Positions 7,135 through 16,279 are shown, numbered from the stretch's first letter. The stretch is DNA of 64,000 nt from Conexibacter woesei DSM 14684 (GCF_000025265.1 NC_013739.1:4512001-4576000); one strand, 5' to 3'. Program-made: numbers and translations. The notes: generated by a model from the sequence alone, not told the origin.

Positions 7135-8571
7135 CTACACGACGCCTACTGTCTCCTCGCGCGCGGAGGCCGGAAAGGCACGTCCTTCGCCCCCCGTCAG
7201 CACCGATTCGCCGCCGAGCGCGGCGCGCTCGGCGAGGTCGATCGCCTGCTCGCGCCCCTCCACGACGATCTCGCGCAGCTCCTGCTGCGCGAGCCGGCCG
7301 TCGGCGACGCGCGGCGCCCCGTCGACCCACACGTGGCTGACGCAGCGCGAGGTCGCGCAGTAGACGACCTGCTGCCACGGATCGTGGATCGCCGCCAGCT
7401 CCGGCGTGTTGCCGTCGAGCAGCGTCACGTCGGCGCGCTTGCCGGCGACGAGCGAGCCGACCTCACGGTCGAGCCCGAGCGCACGGGCGCCCTCGATCGT
7501 CGCCATCCGCATCACGTCGATCGCGGTGATCGCGTCGGCGCGCAGGTGGTGGACCTTCTGCAGCAGCGCCGCGGCCTTCACGGCGCCGAACATGTCCTGG
7601 TTGTCGTTGGACGCGGCGCCGTCGGTGCCGATCCCGACGCGGACGCCCTCGCGCCGCAGGCGCGGCACAGGGCAGACGCCCGACGCGAGGATCATGTTCG
7701 CGACCGGGCTGTGCGCGACCGCCACGTCCTTCGCCGCCAGCAGCGAGAGGTCGTGCTCGCCGCACCAGATGCAGTGGCCGGCGATCACCTCGTGGTCGAG
7801 CAGCCCGACGTGCGCGGAGTGCTCGATCGTCGTGCGGCCGGCGTATCTGTGACGCGACTCGGTGACCTCCTCGCGCACCTCCGCGAGGTGCGTGTGGACG
7901 CCCCAGCCGTGCTCGGCGCACGCCGCGACGCTGCGCGTCATCAGCTCGTCGCTGACGCCGAGGATCGTCCCTATGCCGAGCCGGAAGCCGACCAGCGGCT
8001 CGCTCGACAGGCGGTCGGCGAGCGCCTCGTGCTCGGCCATGAAGACGTCCTCGCCGGGCGCCCCGTCGTAGAGGTTCTCGGCGCCGAACGAGACGATCCC
8101 GCGCAGCCCCATCTCCACCAGGCCGTCCGCCGCGCCGAGCGACGCGAGCGAGCCGAGGTTGCGGTGGCAGGACATGTCGTTGACGGTCGTGATGCCGGAC
8201 AGCAGCATCTCGGCGCCCTTGAGCTTCGTTCCGACGCGCACGTCCTCGCGTGTCGTGACGCGACCGGCCGGCTCGACGACGCGGTCGAACCACTCCCACA
8301 ACGACGCCGTCTCGCCCATGCCCGTGATCAGGCCCTCGGTGAGGTGCGTGTGGCAGTTGACGAAGCCAGGCAGGACGATGCCGTTGCCGTCGCCGACGAC
8401 CTCCGCGCCGGAGAAGCGCTCGCGCAGCTCCTCCCACGGTCCGACGGCGAGGATCTCGCCGCCGGCGTCGAATGCGACCGCCCCGTCGCGCAGCAGCTCG
8501 CGGGCGGGATCCATGCTGAGGACCCACGCGCCTCGGACGACGGTCGTCGCGGCGGCGTTCGCCGCCTCCAT
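7135..8571 (-). CDS. Amidohydrolase/deaminase of the ATZ/TRZ-guanine deaminase type
   Basis: A 478-residue cytoplasmic metal-dependent hydrolase that would remove an amino or other group from a heterocycle. Metal-site motifs appear in the usual order: VNCHTHLTEG (about residue 60), HTHLAEVREE, AGHCIW and GIGTDGAASND. The C-terminal composite-domain signature GSLVAGKRADVTLLD is present. It is the last gene of an operon, with ATG 8571 only 5 bp after the permease stop. The upstream transporter resembles pyrimidine-precursor (ThiXYZ-like) systems, so a pyrimidine or related heterocycle is a reasonable substrate; the substrate itself cannot be read from the sequence. Confidence 0.88.
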   Translation of the reverse strand: MEAANAAATTVVRGAWVLSMDPARELLRDGAVAFDAGGEILAVGPWEELRERFSGAEVVGDGNGIVLPGFVNCHTHLTEGLITGMGETASLWEWFDRVVEPAGRVTTREDVRVGTKLKGAEMLLSGITTVNDMSCHRNLGSLASLGAADGLVEMGLRGIVSFGAENLYDGAPGEDVFMAEHEALADRLSSEPLVGFRLGIGTILGVSDELMTRSVAACAEHGWGVHTHLAEVREEVTESRHRYAGRTTIEHSAHVGLLDHEVIAGHCIWCGEHDLSLLAAKDVAVAHSPVANMILASGVCPVPRLRREGVRVGIGTDGAASNDNQDMFGAVKAAALLQKVHHLRADAITAIDVMRMATIEGARALGLDREVGSLVAGKRADVTLLDGNTPELAAIHDPWQQVVYCATSRCVSHVWVDGAPRVADGRLAQQELREIVVEGREQAIDLAERAALGGESVLTGGEGRAFPASAREETVGVV

Positions 8572-8576
8572 CCCAG

Positions 8577-9428
8577 TCAAGCGTTGTTCTCCTTGCGGCC
8601 CGCGTGGTACCACGGCAGCAGCAGTCGTTCGAACAGGCGAACCAGTCCGAAGAGCGCGATGCCGATGGCGGCGAGCACGATGATCGTCGCGAACATCTCT
8701 GCGGTCGCGACCTGGTTGTTGAGCGTCAGGATGAGGTACCCGAGGCCTGCGTCTGCGCCGACCCACTCGGCGAAGACCGCGCCGATCACCGACAGCGCGG
8801 CGCCGATCTTCAGGCCCGAGAAGAGGAACGGCAGCGAGCTCGGCAGCTGCGCGGTCCGGAAGCGCTTCCAACGGCCGGCGCCGAGCGTCTTGAGCAGATT
8901 CAGCAGCTCAGGCTCGGTCGACTTGAGGCCGTCGAGCGTGTTGACGGCGATCGGGAAGAAGCTCACGAGCATGATCACGATCACCTTCGGGCGCATGTCG
9001 AAGCCGGTCCAGATCACGAGGATCGGCGCGATCGCCGGGATCGGGACCATCTGCGAGACGACCAGCCACGGGTACATCGCGCGCTCGGCGAGCACGGAGC
9101 TGGCGAGCAGCACCGCGAGCCCGACGCCGAGCACGATCGCGAGCGAGTAGCCGATCAGGATCTCCTTGATCGTCACCCACGCGTTGTCCGCCAGCAGCGT
9201 GCGGTTGTCCCACATCGCGCTGAAGACGTCGGTCGGCGCCGGCAGCGTCGACTCCTCGGTGCCGCTGACCTTCACGCCGACCTGCCAGATCACCAGAATC
9301 GCGATCAGGAAGAGCAGCGGCGGGAGCACGTGCCCGGCGATGGTGCGCATGCGGGCGCCGGCCGACGGCCGCGCCTGCTCGCTCGCGCCGTTCTCGCGCG
9401 TCGGAGCGGCGCTCTGCACGGCGGACAT
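8577..9428 (-). CDS. ABC transporter permease, NitT/TauT/ThiX type
   Basis: A 283-residue binding-protein-dependent permease with a charged N-terminus and about six membrane spans. The cytoplasmic EAA loop reads LLNLLKTLGAGRWKRFRTAQ, followed by LPSSLPFLFSGLKIGAALSV, typical of the SsuC/TauC/ThiX family. ATG 9428 overlaps the stop of the ATPase gene by one base (TGATG), so the two are translationally coupled. With its neighbours it forms a complete importer whose binding protein is THI5/NMT1-like. Confidence 0.92.
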   Translation of the reverse strand: MSAVQSAAPTRENGASEQARPSAGARMRTIAGHVLPPLLFLIAILVIWQVGVKVSGTEESTLPAPTDVFSAMWDNRTLLADNAWVTIKEILIGYSLAIVLGVGLAVLLASSVLAERAMYPWLVVSQMVPIPAIAPILVIWTGFDMRPKVIVIMLVSFFPIAVNTLDGLKSTEPELLNLLKTLGAGRWKRFRTAQLPSSLPFLFSGLKIGAALSVIGAVFAEWVGADAGLGYLILTLNNQVATAEMFATIIVLAAIGIALFGLVRLFERLLLPWYHAGRKENNA

Positions 9429-10231
9429 CAGGCCACCACCTCTTCCAGCTGGCGGCGCGACGCCTCGTGCAGCGGCCGCAGCAGTCTCTCCTTCAGCGCC
9501 ACGAACTCCGGGGAGCTGTGGATCTCGAACGTGCGCGGGCGCGGCAGGTCGATCTCGACACACTGCTGCACGCGTCCCGGCCGGCCCGACATCACGTAGA
9601 CGCGGTCGGACAGGTAGATCGCCTCCTCGACGTCATGCGTGATGAAGAGGATCGTCTTGCGGTCGGCGGCCCAGACGTCGAGCAGCCACTCCTGCATCGT
9701 CTGCCGCGTCAGCGCGTCGAGTGCGCCGAACGGCTCGTCGAGCAGCATCAGCTCACGGCCGGCGAGGAACGTGCGCAGCAGCGCGGCGCGCTGCCGCATG
9801 CCGCCGGACAGGTTGCTCGGCCAGCGTCTCTCGAAGCCCTTGAGCCCGAAGCGGCCCAGCTCGGCGCGGGCCAGCTCACGTGCGTCCTTGCGCGAGACGC
9901 CGCCCATCTCCAGCCCGAGAGTGACGTTGTCGAGCACTGAGCGCCACGGCATCAGCAGGTCCTTCTGCGGCATGTAGCCGACGCGGCCGAGCATCGAGCC
10001 GTGCTCCTCGCCGTCGAGCAGGACGCGCCCCTGGGTGGGGCGCGTCAGGCCGGCGACGATGTTGAAGAGCGTCGACTTGCCGCAGCCGCTCGGGCCGACG
10101 ATCGAGACGAACTCGCCGGGAGCGATCCGCAGATCGGCCCCCGCGAGCGCGACGACCGTCTCGCCCTCGTCACCGGCGAAGCGCTTGCCGACGTCCTCGA
10201 CGCAGAGCTTGGCGGGAGCGGCGGCGGTCAT
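9428..10231 (-). CDS. ABC transporter ATPase, NitT/TauT/ThiZ type
   Basis: A 267-residue nucleotide-binding subunit. Walker A GPSGCGKST, Q-loop MPQKDLLMPW, signature NLSGGMRQRAALLR, Walker B LMLLDEPFGALD and switch histidine ITHDVEEA are all intact. It energises uptake through the permease encoded next. Its ATG overlaps the binding-protein stop (ATGA). Arginine codons here are mostly CGN, in contrast to the binding protein just upstream. Confidence 0.94.
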   Translation of the reverse strand: MTAAAPAKLCVEDVGKRFAGDEGETVVALAGADLRIAPGEFVSIVGPSGCGKSTLFNIVAGLTRPTQGRVLLDGEEHGSMLGRVGYMPQKDLLMPWRSVLDNVTLGLEMGGVSRKDARELARAELGRFGLKGFERRWPSNLSGGMRQRAALLRTFLAGRELMLLDEPFGALDALTRQTMQEWLLDVWAADRKTILFITHDVEEAIYLSDRVYVMSGRPGRVQQCVEIDLPRPRTFEIHSSPEFVALKERLLRPLHEASRRQLEEVVA

Positions 10232-11283
10232 GATCCGCCGGCCGCAGGGAGATATCTGTCGCCGCCGTAGCGCTCCGGCGTGAACGGCTCTCTCGCGAGT
10301 CTGTTGTCGACCATCCAGCTCGAGAGCGCCTCGACGTTTCTCGGGTCGAGCGTGCCGAAGCGCGCGGCGTCGCCCTGGAACAGCGGCTCGAACGCTCTCA
10401 GCTGCGCGGCCGTCAGGTCTCTTCTGAGCGACTTGTTCTCCGACAGGAGGTCCGCCAGCGACTGCTGCGGGTCTCTGATCGTGTCCTCGTAGCCCTGGAC
10501 CGTCGCGGCCGTGAACGCTCTTATCAGCGCCGGGTCCTGCTGGATGTGCTTTTGGGTCGAGAAGGCGACGAGGCCCGGGTAGACCGGTCCGCCGTTCTCG
10601 TCGAGCTTGAAGCTCTTGGTCGGGAAGCCGTCGACGTCGAGCTGGACGCCGTCGGAGGGCCAGAAGCCGATGAAGCCGGCGACCTTGCCGTTCTGGAGGT
10701 TCTGCACGCCGTTGAAGCCGATCGTGACGACCTTCACCTTCGACGGGTCGCCGCCGTCGTTTCTGACGACGGTGTCGAGCGTTGCGTTGTCGGACGGCAC
10801 GCCGGTGACGCCGACGGTCTTGCCCTCGAAGTCCTTGCCGGAGGCGATGTTGTCTCTCTCCAGCGTGATGACGCCGCCGAGCGGCCGCTGGACGATCCCC
10901 AGGAACGCCTCGATGTCGAGCCCCTCGCCGATCTGGTTGGCGACGTCGAGGCCGTCCGCGAGGCCGAAGTCGGCCTTGTTCGCGTTGATGAGGCGCAGCG
11001 TGTCAGCGGTCGAGGTCGGCTGGATCACGCGCAGATCGATGTTGTGGTCTCTGTAGTAGCCGGCTGCCAATGCCCGGTAGATGCCCGCGTGGACGGCGTT
11101 GGGAACGAAGTCGAGCACGAGCGTCGCCTTGGTCATCTCGGCGAGCTCGCCACCAGACGTCGTTCTGACGTTGTCGGCGGTCCCCCCAGAGTCGCTGCCA
11201 CCGCAGGCGGCGAACGTCGCGACCAACGCGACAGTCGCAATCGCAAGGGTGAGCTGGCGCCACGTCGTCCTCAGCTGTCTCAT
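10228..11283 (-). CDS. THI5/NMT1-type substrate-binding lipoprotein (ThiY-like)
   Basis: A 351-residue exported lipoprotein with a lipobox ending FAACGG, so it is anchored outside the membrane. The mature part begins with TLVLDFVPNAVHAGIYRALA and AGYYRDHNIDLRVIQP, then NANKADFGLADGLDV. This matches the NMT1/THI5 fold that binds thiamine pyrimidine precursors and related ligands (ThiY, RibY). Two ATGs stand in tandem; the second (11283) is about 5 nt from the GGAG Shine-Dalgarno, the first (11286) only 2. Arginine is encoded mainly by AGA (roughly 15 codons), unlike the ATPase and permease of the same operon. Ligand unproven. Confidence 0.9.
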   Translation of the reverse strand: MRQLRTTWRQLTLAIATVALVATFAACGGSDSGGTADNVRTTSGGELAEMTKATLVLDFVPNAVHAGIYRALAAGYYRDHNIDLRVIQPTSTADTLRLINANKADFGLADGLDVANQIGEGLDIEAFLGIVQRPLGGVITLERDNIASGKDFEGKTVGVTGVPSDNATLDTVVRNDGGDPSKVKVVTIGFNGVQNLQNGKVAGFIGFWPSDGVQLDVDGFPTKSFKLDENGGPVYPGLVAFSTQKHIQQDPALIRAFTAATVQGYEDTIRDPQQSLADLLSENKSLRRDLTAAQLRAFEPLFQGDAARFGTLDPRNVEALSSWMVDNRLAREPFTPERYGGDRYLPAAGGS

Positions 11284-11295
11284 CATCTCTCCGGT

Positions 11296-11311
11296 GTTCA
11301 GTGGACTGAAC
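11296..11311. promoter_or_regulatory. Operator-like inverted repeat upstream of the THI5-type transporter
   Basis: GTTCAG-TGGA-CTGAAC is a perfect 6-4-6 inverted repeat located 12 bp upstream of the binding-protein start codon. Its position between start codon and probable promoter fits a repressor site. No regulator gene is adjacent, and I saw no TPP riboswitch core in this leader. Confidence 0.55.
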
Positions 11312-11461
11312 TACGATCAGTTGGCTGTACCTAAGATTGTCCATGCCCCGTCAAGGGGTCGTTGGCCGGATGGCAAAAGATCATCCCTCGTTATCGACCG
11401 GGGACGCCTCACCTGAGCGCCAGCGCGCCAAGACATGTGCGATCTTGCGGCCCGGAGCGGG

Positions 11462-14400
11462 CTAGATGCGATCGCGCGCAGGCTGAGCGTAGACGTCCAG
11501 CTCGCGCCGGATCGCGTCGGCGACCGCCGGCGCGCCGATCGCCTCCGCAGCGGCGATCGCGGCACGGAAGCGCTCGCGCGCCTCCCCCGGACGGCCGAGC
11601 GCGCCGGCCAGCTCGCCGAGCGCGCGCGAGACCGGCGCAAGGTAGATCGAGCACGGCGCGACAGCGTGACGGTCGGCGAACGGCACGAGCAGGTCGTGCA
11701 GGGCGGCGGCGCGCTCATGGTCACCGAGGCGAGCGGCGACGAACGCGAGCGCCGTGCGGACGTGCAGCTGCGAGCCCTCGGCGCGGCCGAGGTCCGCCAG
11801 CTCGTCCGGCCGCCAACGGCTGAGACGGCGCCGTGCCTCGTCTCGGTCGCCGGCGAGCAGCCGCGCGAGCAGCGCGAGCGTGCGCGGCGCGTCGAGCGAC
11901 GGCTGCAGGCGCACGAGGTCGTCCGCCTCGCCGAGCGCGGCGGCGACGGTGCCGCGCGCGAGCCGCGCGCGGATCCGGCGCCACCCATGCGCTGCGTGTT
12001 CGTCGGCGCCCGCGTCCTCGCCCGCGAGCAGCCCGGCGGTCAGGCGCACGTCGCCGGCGATGTGGAGCGTGCGACAGTCCCCGAGCGCGGTCGCCAGCTC
12101 CTCCAGCCGGCGGGCGGCGGCGCCGGTCGCCGCTGCCCGGCCCAGCTCGCCGAGCAGCGGCAGCGCCTGAAGGAGCGCGGCGACCTCGACCGCGCGGTCG
12201 CCCTCGGCGCGCGCCCGCGCGGCGAGCGCGTCGGCCCGCTCGAGCCGCAGCTCGGCCCGCTCCGGCTCGCGACGGGCGTCGATCAGGGCGAGCTGGATGC
12301 GAGCGTGGATGCGGAGCGGGAGGTCGCTGGGTGCGGGCGCGCCTGGGTCCGCGGCGTCGGCTGCGGTGCGCGCGGCCTCGGCGGTGCGCGCGGCCTCGTC
12401 CGCGAGCCGCTCCGCCTCCTGCGGGTCGCTCCACGAGCGGTCGATCGCGAGGCGCGCGAGCAGCTGCGCGCGGAGCAGAGCGGCGGGGGTTGGCGGGGTT
12501 GCGGCGGGCGGCGCGGCAGGCGCTGGCGGCGTTGCGGGCGGCGGCGGCGTCGCGAGGGTCGGCGGGGTCGCGGGCGTTTGCGGCGGCGCTGGGGCGGACG
12601 GGGCCGCGGCGGGCGGCGGGGCGGCGGCGGGCGGCGGGGCGGCGGCGGGCGGCGGCGCGGCGGCGGGCGGCGGCGCGGCGGCGGGCGGCGGGGCGGCGGC
12701 GGGCGGCGGGGCGGCGGCGGGCGGCGGCGCGGCGGCGGGCGGCGGCGCGGCGGCGGGGAGGCGGGTGAGGGCGTCGCGGAGGCGGCGGGCGAGGCCGCCG
12801 TCGGAGTGGGTCGCGCGACCGGCGCCGGCGGTTCCGCCTGTGGCGAGCGCGGCGCGGGCGACGAGCTGCGGATCCGCCCGCTCGCACGCGGCCTCGTAGG
12901 CGGAGGCCGCCGCGCGCCAGGCGCGATCGGGATCGTCGCGGCGCAGCGCGCGGCCGAGATCGAGCAGCAGCCCGACCCGATCGCGGCGCGCCGGGCCAAC
13001 CGCCAGCGCGCGCTCCGCCAGCTCGGCCGCCTGCGCGAAGGCGCGGCCGCGCAGCAGCAGCGCGACGCCCTCGCGGGCGCGTCGCACGGCGTCGTCGCGG
13101 CCGATCGCCGGAACGCCCCGCAGGGCGAGCCGCGCGATCGCGACGCGATCGCCGTCGATCCGCTCCAGCAGCTCCGCGCCGTCAGCGGCGATCTGCGCCC
13201 GCGCGGTGACGCCAATGCTGGCCAGCACCGCCTCGGCGTCGGGCGCGTACGGGAACGTGACGGCGGGCCCCAGCCACGACGAGACGGGTGCGAGCAGCCC
13301 GTCGTCGAACGCTCGCTGGAGCTGCGCGAGCGCGTCCGCCCGATCGCCGTCGTCCAGCCGCACGAGCAGCTCGATCGCGGCGACCTCGCCGAGCGCCGCC
13401 GCCCGCTGGACGAGCGCCGTCGCGCGCGGACCGAGCACGTCGAGCCGGGCCGCAAGCGCGGCGCTCGCGGCTGACGCGTGGGCAGCGGCGGTGGCGGTGG
13501 GCGACGTGTGGGCCGGGCCAGCGGGCGGCGCGTGGGCGGCGCCGGTGGCGGGCATGTCGGCGGCGCCGGCGGCGGGCGCGTGGGCGGCGCCGGTGGCGGG
13601 CGTGTCGGCGGTGCCGGCGGCGGGCGCGTGGGCGGCGCCGGCGGCGGGCGCGTGGGCGGCGCCGGCGGCGGGGGTGCGGGCGGCGCCGGCGGGCAGCGCG
13701 TGGACCGAGCCGGCGGGCGGCGCGGTTCGGGGCGCATCCCCCGCCGGCGGATCCTCCCCTTGCAGCAGCCGCTGGTGCAGCTCGCGCACCGACGGCGACG
13801 GGATCGCGCCCAGCTCGGTGTCGAGGCGGCCGCGCAGCTCCTCGTAGACGCGCAGCGCGGCGGCGCCTTCGTCGAGCGCGGCGAGCGTCTCCATCAGCGC
13901 GAGGTGGGCCGACTCGCGCAGCGGCGCACGAGCGATCGCGTGACGTGCGGCGCGCTCGCCCTCCCGTGCGCGATCGCCGCCCAGCTCGGCCCCCGCACGC
14001 GCGAACAGCTCCAGCGCGTCGAGGTGCGTCGCCTCGACGTCGGTCCGCCACGGGTCGATCCAGCGCGCGTCGAAGTCGACGAGCAGGCCGCGGCCGGCGA
14101 TCTCGCGTGCCCGCCCGGCGTGCTCCCACGCCGCTTCCGCCTCGCCGCGGTCGAGCGCAGCGCGCGCGGCGGCGAGCGCGGCCGCCCCCACCTCGACGTC
14201 GACGGTCGCGTCCGCCGGCAGCACGAGCCGCACGGCTGCCCCGACGGGCAGCGCATCGGCTCCGAGCGAGCGGCGCAGCCGCGAGAGCAGGCTGCTCACC
14301 ACGGCGCGCGGCTCGCGCGGACGCGACGTGACCCACAGCGCGTCGACGAGCGCGGCGTGGCGCACCGGACGATGCCGGTGCAGGACGAGGTACGCGAACA

Positions 14401-14521
14401 GCTGCGTCGCCAATCCGTTCGGCAGCGGGGCGAGGAGCGTTCGCGCCCGCACCTCGCCGCACAGAGCGACCTCCGTCAGCACGGCCCGTACTTTGACGCA
14501 CGAACGCTCGCTTCGCCACAT
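11462..14521 (-). CDS. Very large BTAD-domain transcriptional regulator with Ala/Pro linkers
   Basis: A product of about 1,019 residues. The N-terminus is a winged-helix domain (LNG-ATQLFAYLVLHRHRPVRH, then LWVTSRPREPRAVVSSLLSR LRR) followed by a bacterial transcriptional activator domain: WEHAGRAREIAGRGLL, ELFARAGAELGGDRA, YEELRGRLDTELGAIPSP. This layout is that of SARP-type regulators. The rest is helical and TPR-like, with no Walker A motif, so it lacks the STAND ATPase of AfsR. Two low-complexity linkers interrupt it: APAAG-type at about 13480-13730 and PPPAAA-type at about 12590-12760. ATG 14521 is used; GTG 14482 is equally plausible and starts closer to the domain. It stands alone, with no biosynthetic cluster beside it, so its target is unknown. 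Confidence 0.85.
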   Translation of the reverse strand: MWRSERSCVKVRAVLTEVALCGEVRARTLLAPLPNGLATQLFAYLVLHRHRPVRHAALVDALWVTSRPREPRAVVSSLLSRLRRSLGADALPVGAAVRLVLPADATVDVEVGAAALAAARAALDRGEAEAAWEHAGRAREIAGRGLLVDFDARWIDPWRTDVEATHLDALELFARAGAELGGDRAREGERAARHAIARAPLRESAHLALMETLAALDEGAAALRVYEELRGRLDTELGAIPSPSVRELHQRLLQGEDPPAGDAPRTAPPAGSVHALPAGAARTPAAGAAHAPAAGAAHAPAAGTADTPATGAAHAPAAGAADMPATGAAHAPPAGPAHTSPTATAAAHASAASAALAARLDVLGPRATALVQRAAALGEVAAIELLVRLDDGDRADALAQLQRAFDDGLLAPVSSWLGPAVTFPYAPDAEAVLASIGVTARAQIAADGAELLERIDGDRVAIARLALRGVPAIGRDDAVRRAREGVALLLRGRAFAQAAELAERALAVGPARRDRVGLLLDLGRALRRDDPDRAWRAAASAYEAACERADPQLVARAALATGGTAGAGRATHSDGGLARRLRDALTRLPAAAPPPAAAPPPAAAPPPAAAPPPAAAPPPAAAPPPAAAPPPAAAPPPAAAPSAPAPPQTPATPPTLATPPPPATPPAPAAPPAATPPTPAALLRAQLLARLAIDRSWSDPQEAERLADEAARTAEAARTAADAADPGAPAPSDLPLRIHARIQLALIDARREPERAELRLERADALAARARAEGDRAVEVAALLQALPLLGELGRAAATGAAARRLEELATALGDCRTLHIAGDVRLTAGLLAGEDAGADEHAAHGWRRIRARLARGTVAAALGEADDLVRLQPSLDAPRTLALLARLLAGDRDEARRRLSRWRPDELADLGRAEGSQLHVRTALAFVAARLGDHERAAALHDLLVPFADRHAVAPCSIYLAPVSRALGELAGALGRPGEARERFRAAIAAAEAIGAPAVADAIRRELDVYAQPARDRI
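12592..12760. repeat. Low-complexity gcggcgggcggcg repeat coding for Pro-Ala
   Basis: About ten tandem copies of an 18-bp unit (gcggcgggcggcggggcg and variants) encode PPPAAA repeats in the BTAD regulator. The unit length keeps the frame. Such repeats are prone to slippage, so copy number may vary between strains. Confidence 0.9.
13480..13700. repeat. Imperfect 24-bp repeats coding for an APAAGAAH linker
   Basis: Roughly eight imperfect copies of gcgtgggcggcgccggcggcgggc encode AAHAPAAG-like repeats between the BTAD domain and the TPR-like region of the same regulator. They give a long flexible alanine-rich linker. Confidence 0.85.
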
Positions 14522-14549
14522 CGCTGCGGCGGAGCGGCGCCCGGAGTGA

Positions 14550-16106
14550 TCAGCCGGTGTAGGCCGGCTCGACCGCGCCGCTCGCGCAGCGGACGAAGCT
14601 GAGCCGCAGCGTCTTCGCCCTCGCTCCGCTCGCGCGCGTGAACGCGACACGCGCCGTCAGCGTGTTGGATCCGGTCACGAGCCGCGCCGCCGGGATGCGC
14701 AGTGCCGCGACCTGCCTGCCGCCGACCCGGACCGTCTTCAGCGCTCTGCCGTTGAGCAGGAACGCGACCGAGCGGATCTGTCTGCCCGACACTCTCGCCT
14801 GCGCCGCGTCCTTGACGCAGCCGACCGTGCCGGCGATGCGCGCCGCGGCCTTCGGGCGTCTGCCGCCGCTCCCGGTGACGCCCTTGACGCCGCCTCTTCC
14901 GGTCGGCGTTCTCGACTCGCTCGCCGGCGGGGACGCGGCTGGCGGCGTGTCGGCCGTTCTCGGCTGCTCGGGCGCTCTCGGCTGCTCCGGGGTTCTCGGC
15001 TGCTCGGGGGTTCTCGGCTCCTCCGGCGTTCTCGGCTCCTCCGGCGTTCTCGGCTCCTCCGGCGAGATGCACGAGATCTTCGGCACGAAGGGAGCGTCGT
15101 GGATCTCACCGCCGCCGATGTGCGCCAGCTGGCCGACGACGACCGCGCCCTCGACGTTGCTGCGCGAGTCGATCGTGACGTTCGCGTGCGGGGCGAAGAT
15201 CGTGCCCTCGACGCTGGCGCTGTTCGGCGTCAACGTCAGCTCGGTCGCGACCGGGAAGTTGATCATGATGCGGCTCGCCTGATCGAAGCCGATGCCGGAG
15301 TAGTTGGGCGCCTGCCACTCGCCGGTCGTCCAGTCGGTGACGTTGATCAGCAACGAGGCGTCCGCCGGCATCCCTTCCACGAACGTGATCGTCTGGATCT
15401 TTCTCAGCTGCGCGCTCGTCAGGTTCAGCACCCTCGTGCTCCCGGCGGTGACGCGCAGGAAGACGTTGAGGTTGTCGCCACTCCAGTCGGTCAGCGCGCC
15501 GTTCGCGTTCCTCGTCTCGATGTTCGCCTCGCATCTGCCGATCGCGACCGAGCTTCTGCGCATCGTCGCGAAGGCGCCTCTGAAGTCGATCGAGTTCGCG
15601 ACCGGGCCGAGGACCGAAGCGGCCGGCTGCTCGGTGTGGATGTCGATGCTGCCGAAGCCCTCGTTCGACGGCCGCACGTGCGTGATGCCTCCGTTCGGCA
15701 TAACGCGAGCGCCGGTCCCGTTCACGATGTGGGCGTAGTTGCCGTGCAGCACCTTGACCGTGCCGCCGCCGAACGCGACGCTGCCGCCGACGTAGAGGGC
15801 CGTTGGCCGGGCCTCGCCTTGCGCTGTCCAGCGACCGTCGTTGTTGTTGCCGACGTTGTAGTTCGCTTCCTGAGGGATCGACAGATCGCCGCCGAGCGCG
15901 AGCGACCCGTCGTTCTCGTTGCTGACGACCCGCGCGTCTCTCTCCACGAAGACCGTGAAACCGAGCGTCGGCTGCAACGGCGCGAGTGCGTCGACGTCCG
16001 CGGCCGCCTCGCCCGTGAACGCAAGCAGGGCGCCGCCGAGCGCGATGATCGACGCCGTCGAGGCGAGCGTGCGGCGGCGGGTGGACGCGGGGGCTCTGGC
16101 TTCCAT
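14550..16106 (-). CDS. Secreted choice-of-anchor A domain protein with TPEEPR repeats
   Basis: A 518-residue exported protein. A signal peptide (STRRRTLASTASIIALGGAL to about EAAA-D) precedes a ~300-residue beta-rich domain with GDLSIPQEANYNVG, YVGGSVAFGGGTVKVLHG and GTIFAPHANVTI; the pattern fits the choice-of-anchor A family found in surface proteins. A linker of about seven TPEEPR/TPEQPR units follows, then a ~110-residue C-terminal domain with two cysteines (VGCVKD, VRCASG) that may be Ig-like. There is no LPxTG motif, so retention at the surface is not assured. ATG 16106 is 8 nt from GGAG; ATG 16112 is 2 nt away. AGA is frequent for arginine. Role probably adhesion or envelope; not shown. 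Confidence 0.82.
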   Translation of the reverse strand: MEARAPASTRRRTLASTASIIALGGALLAFTGEAAADVDALAPLQPTLGFTVFVERDARVVSNENDGSLALGGDLSIPQEANYNVGNNNDGRWTAQGEARPTALYVGGSVAFGGGTVKVLHGNYAHIVNGTGARVMPNGGITHVRPSNEGFGSIDIHTEQPAASVLGPVANSIDFRGAFATMRRSSVAIGRCEANIETRNANGALTDWSGDNLNVFLRVTAGSTRVLNLTSAQLRKIQTITFVEGMPADASLLINVTDWTTGEWQAPNYSGIGFDQASRIMINFPVATELTLTPNSASVEGTIFAPHANVTIDSRSNVEGAVVVGQLAHIGGGEIHDAPFVPKISCISPEEPRTPEEPRTPEEPRTPEQPRTPEQPRAPEQPRTADTPPAASPPASESRTPTGRGGVKGVTGSGGRRPKAAARIAGTVGCVKDAAQARVSGRQIRSVAFLLNGRALKTVRVGGRQVAALRIPAARLVTGSNTLTARVAFTRASGARAKTLRLSFVRCASGAVEPAYTG

Positions 16107-16206
16107 GCGCATGACTCCGGTCGGTTTGGCGGCGCGTGCGTGGGACCCGCGGCGACGCAGATCGCGACAAGCGTCACACGCGGACGCGCCAGCTTGCCCC
16201 GCCCAC

Positions 16207-16253
16207 GTTGCACCGGCATTGCAAGGACATTGCGGACGCGGTCACGGTGCAAC
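16207..16253. promoter_or_regulatory. Inverted repeat GTTGCACC / GGTGCAAC in a divergent promoter region
   Basis: Arms at 16207-16214 and 16246-16253 are perfectly complementary, separated by 31 bp. Further TTGCA-like words lie between and after them (cattgcaa, attgcgg, tgtgcaacc). The region separates the divergent choice-of-anchor A and L,D-transpeptidase genes and may hold both promoters. No binding protein can be assigned. Confidence 0.4.
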
Positions 16254-16279
16254 CTCTGTGCAACCGCCGGTGCCCTAAC

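Noticed and set aside
11287-11345. TPP riboswitch upstream of the THI5-type transporter
   Set aside because: The leader is short and I could not find the conserved TPP riboswitch core; only an inverted repeat is seen.
12592-12760. Intergenic satellite splitting the BTAD gene into two genes
   Set aside because: The frame stays open through the repeat, and TPR-like coding sequence continues on both sides.
11435-13474. Long + strand frame with Gly/Arg repeats opposite the BTAD regulator
   Set aside because: Antisense of a frame with clear winged-helix and BTAD motifs; repeats translate into low complexity in every frame.
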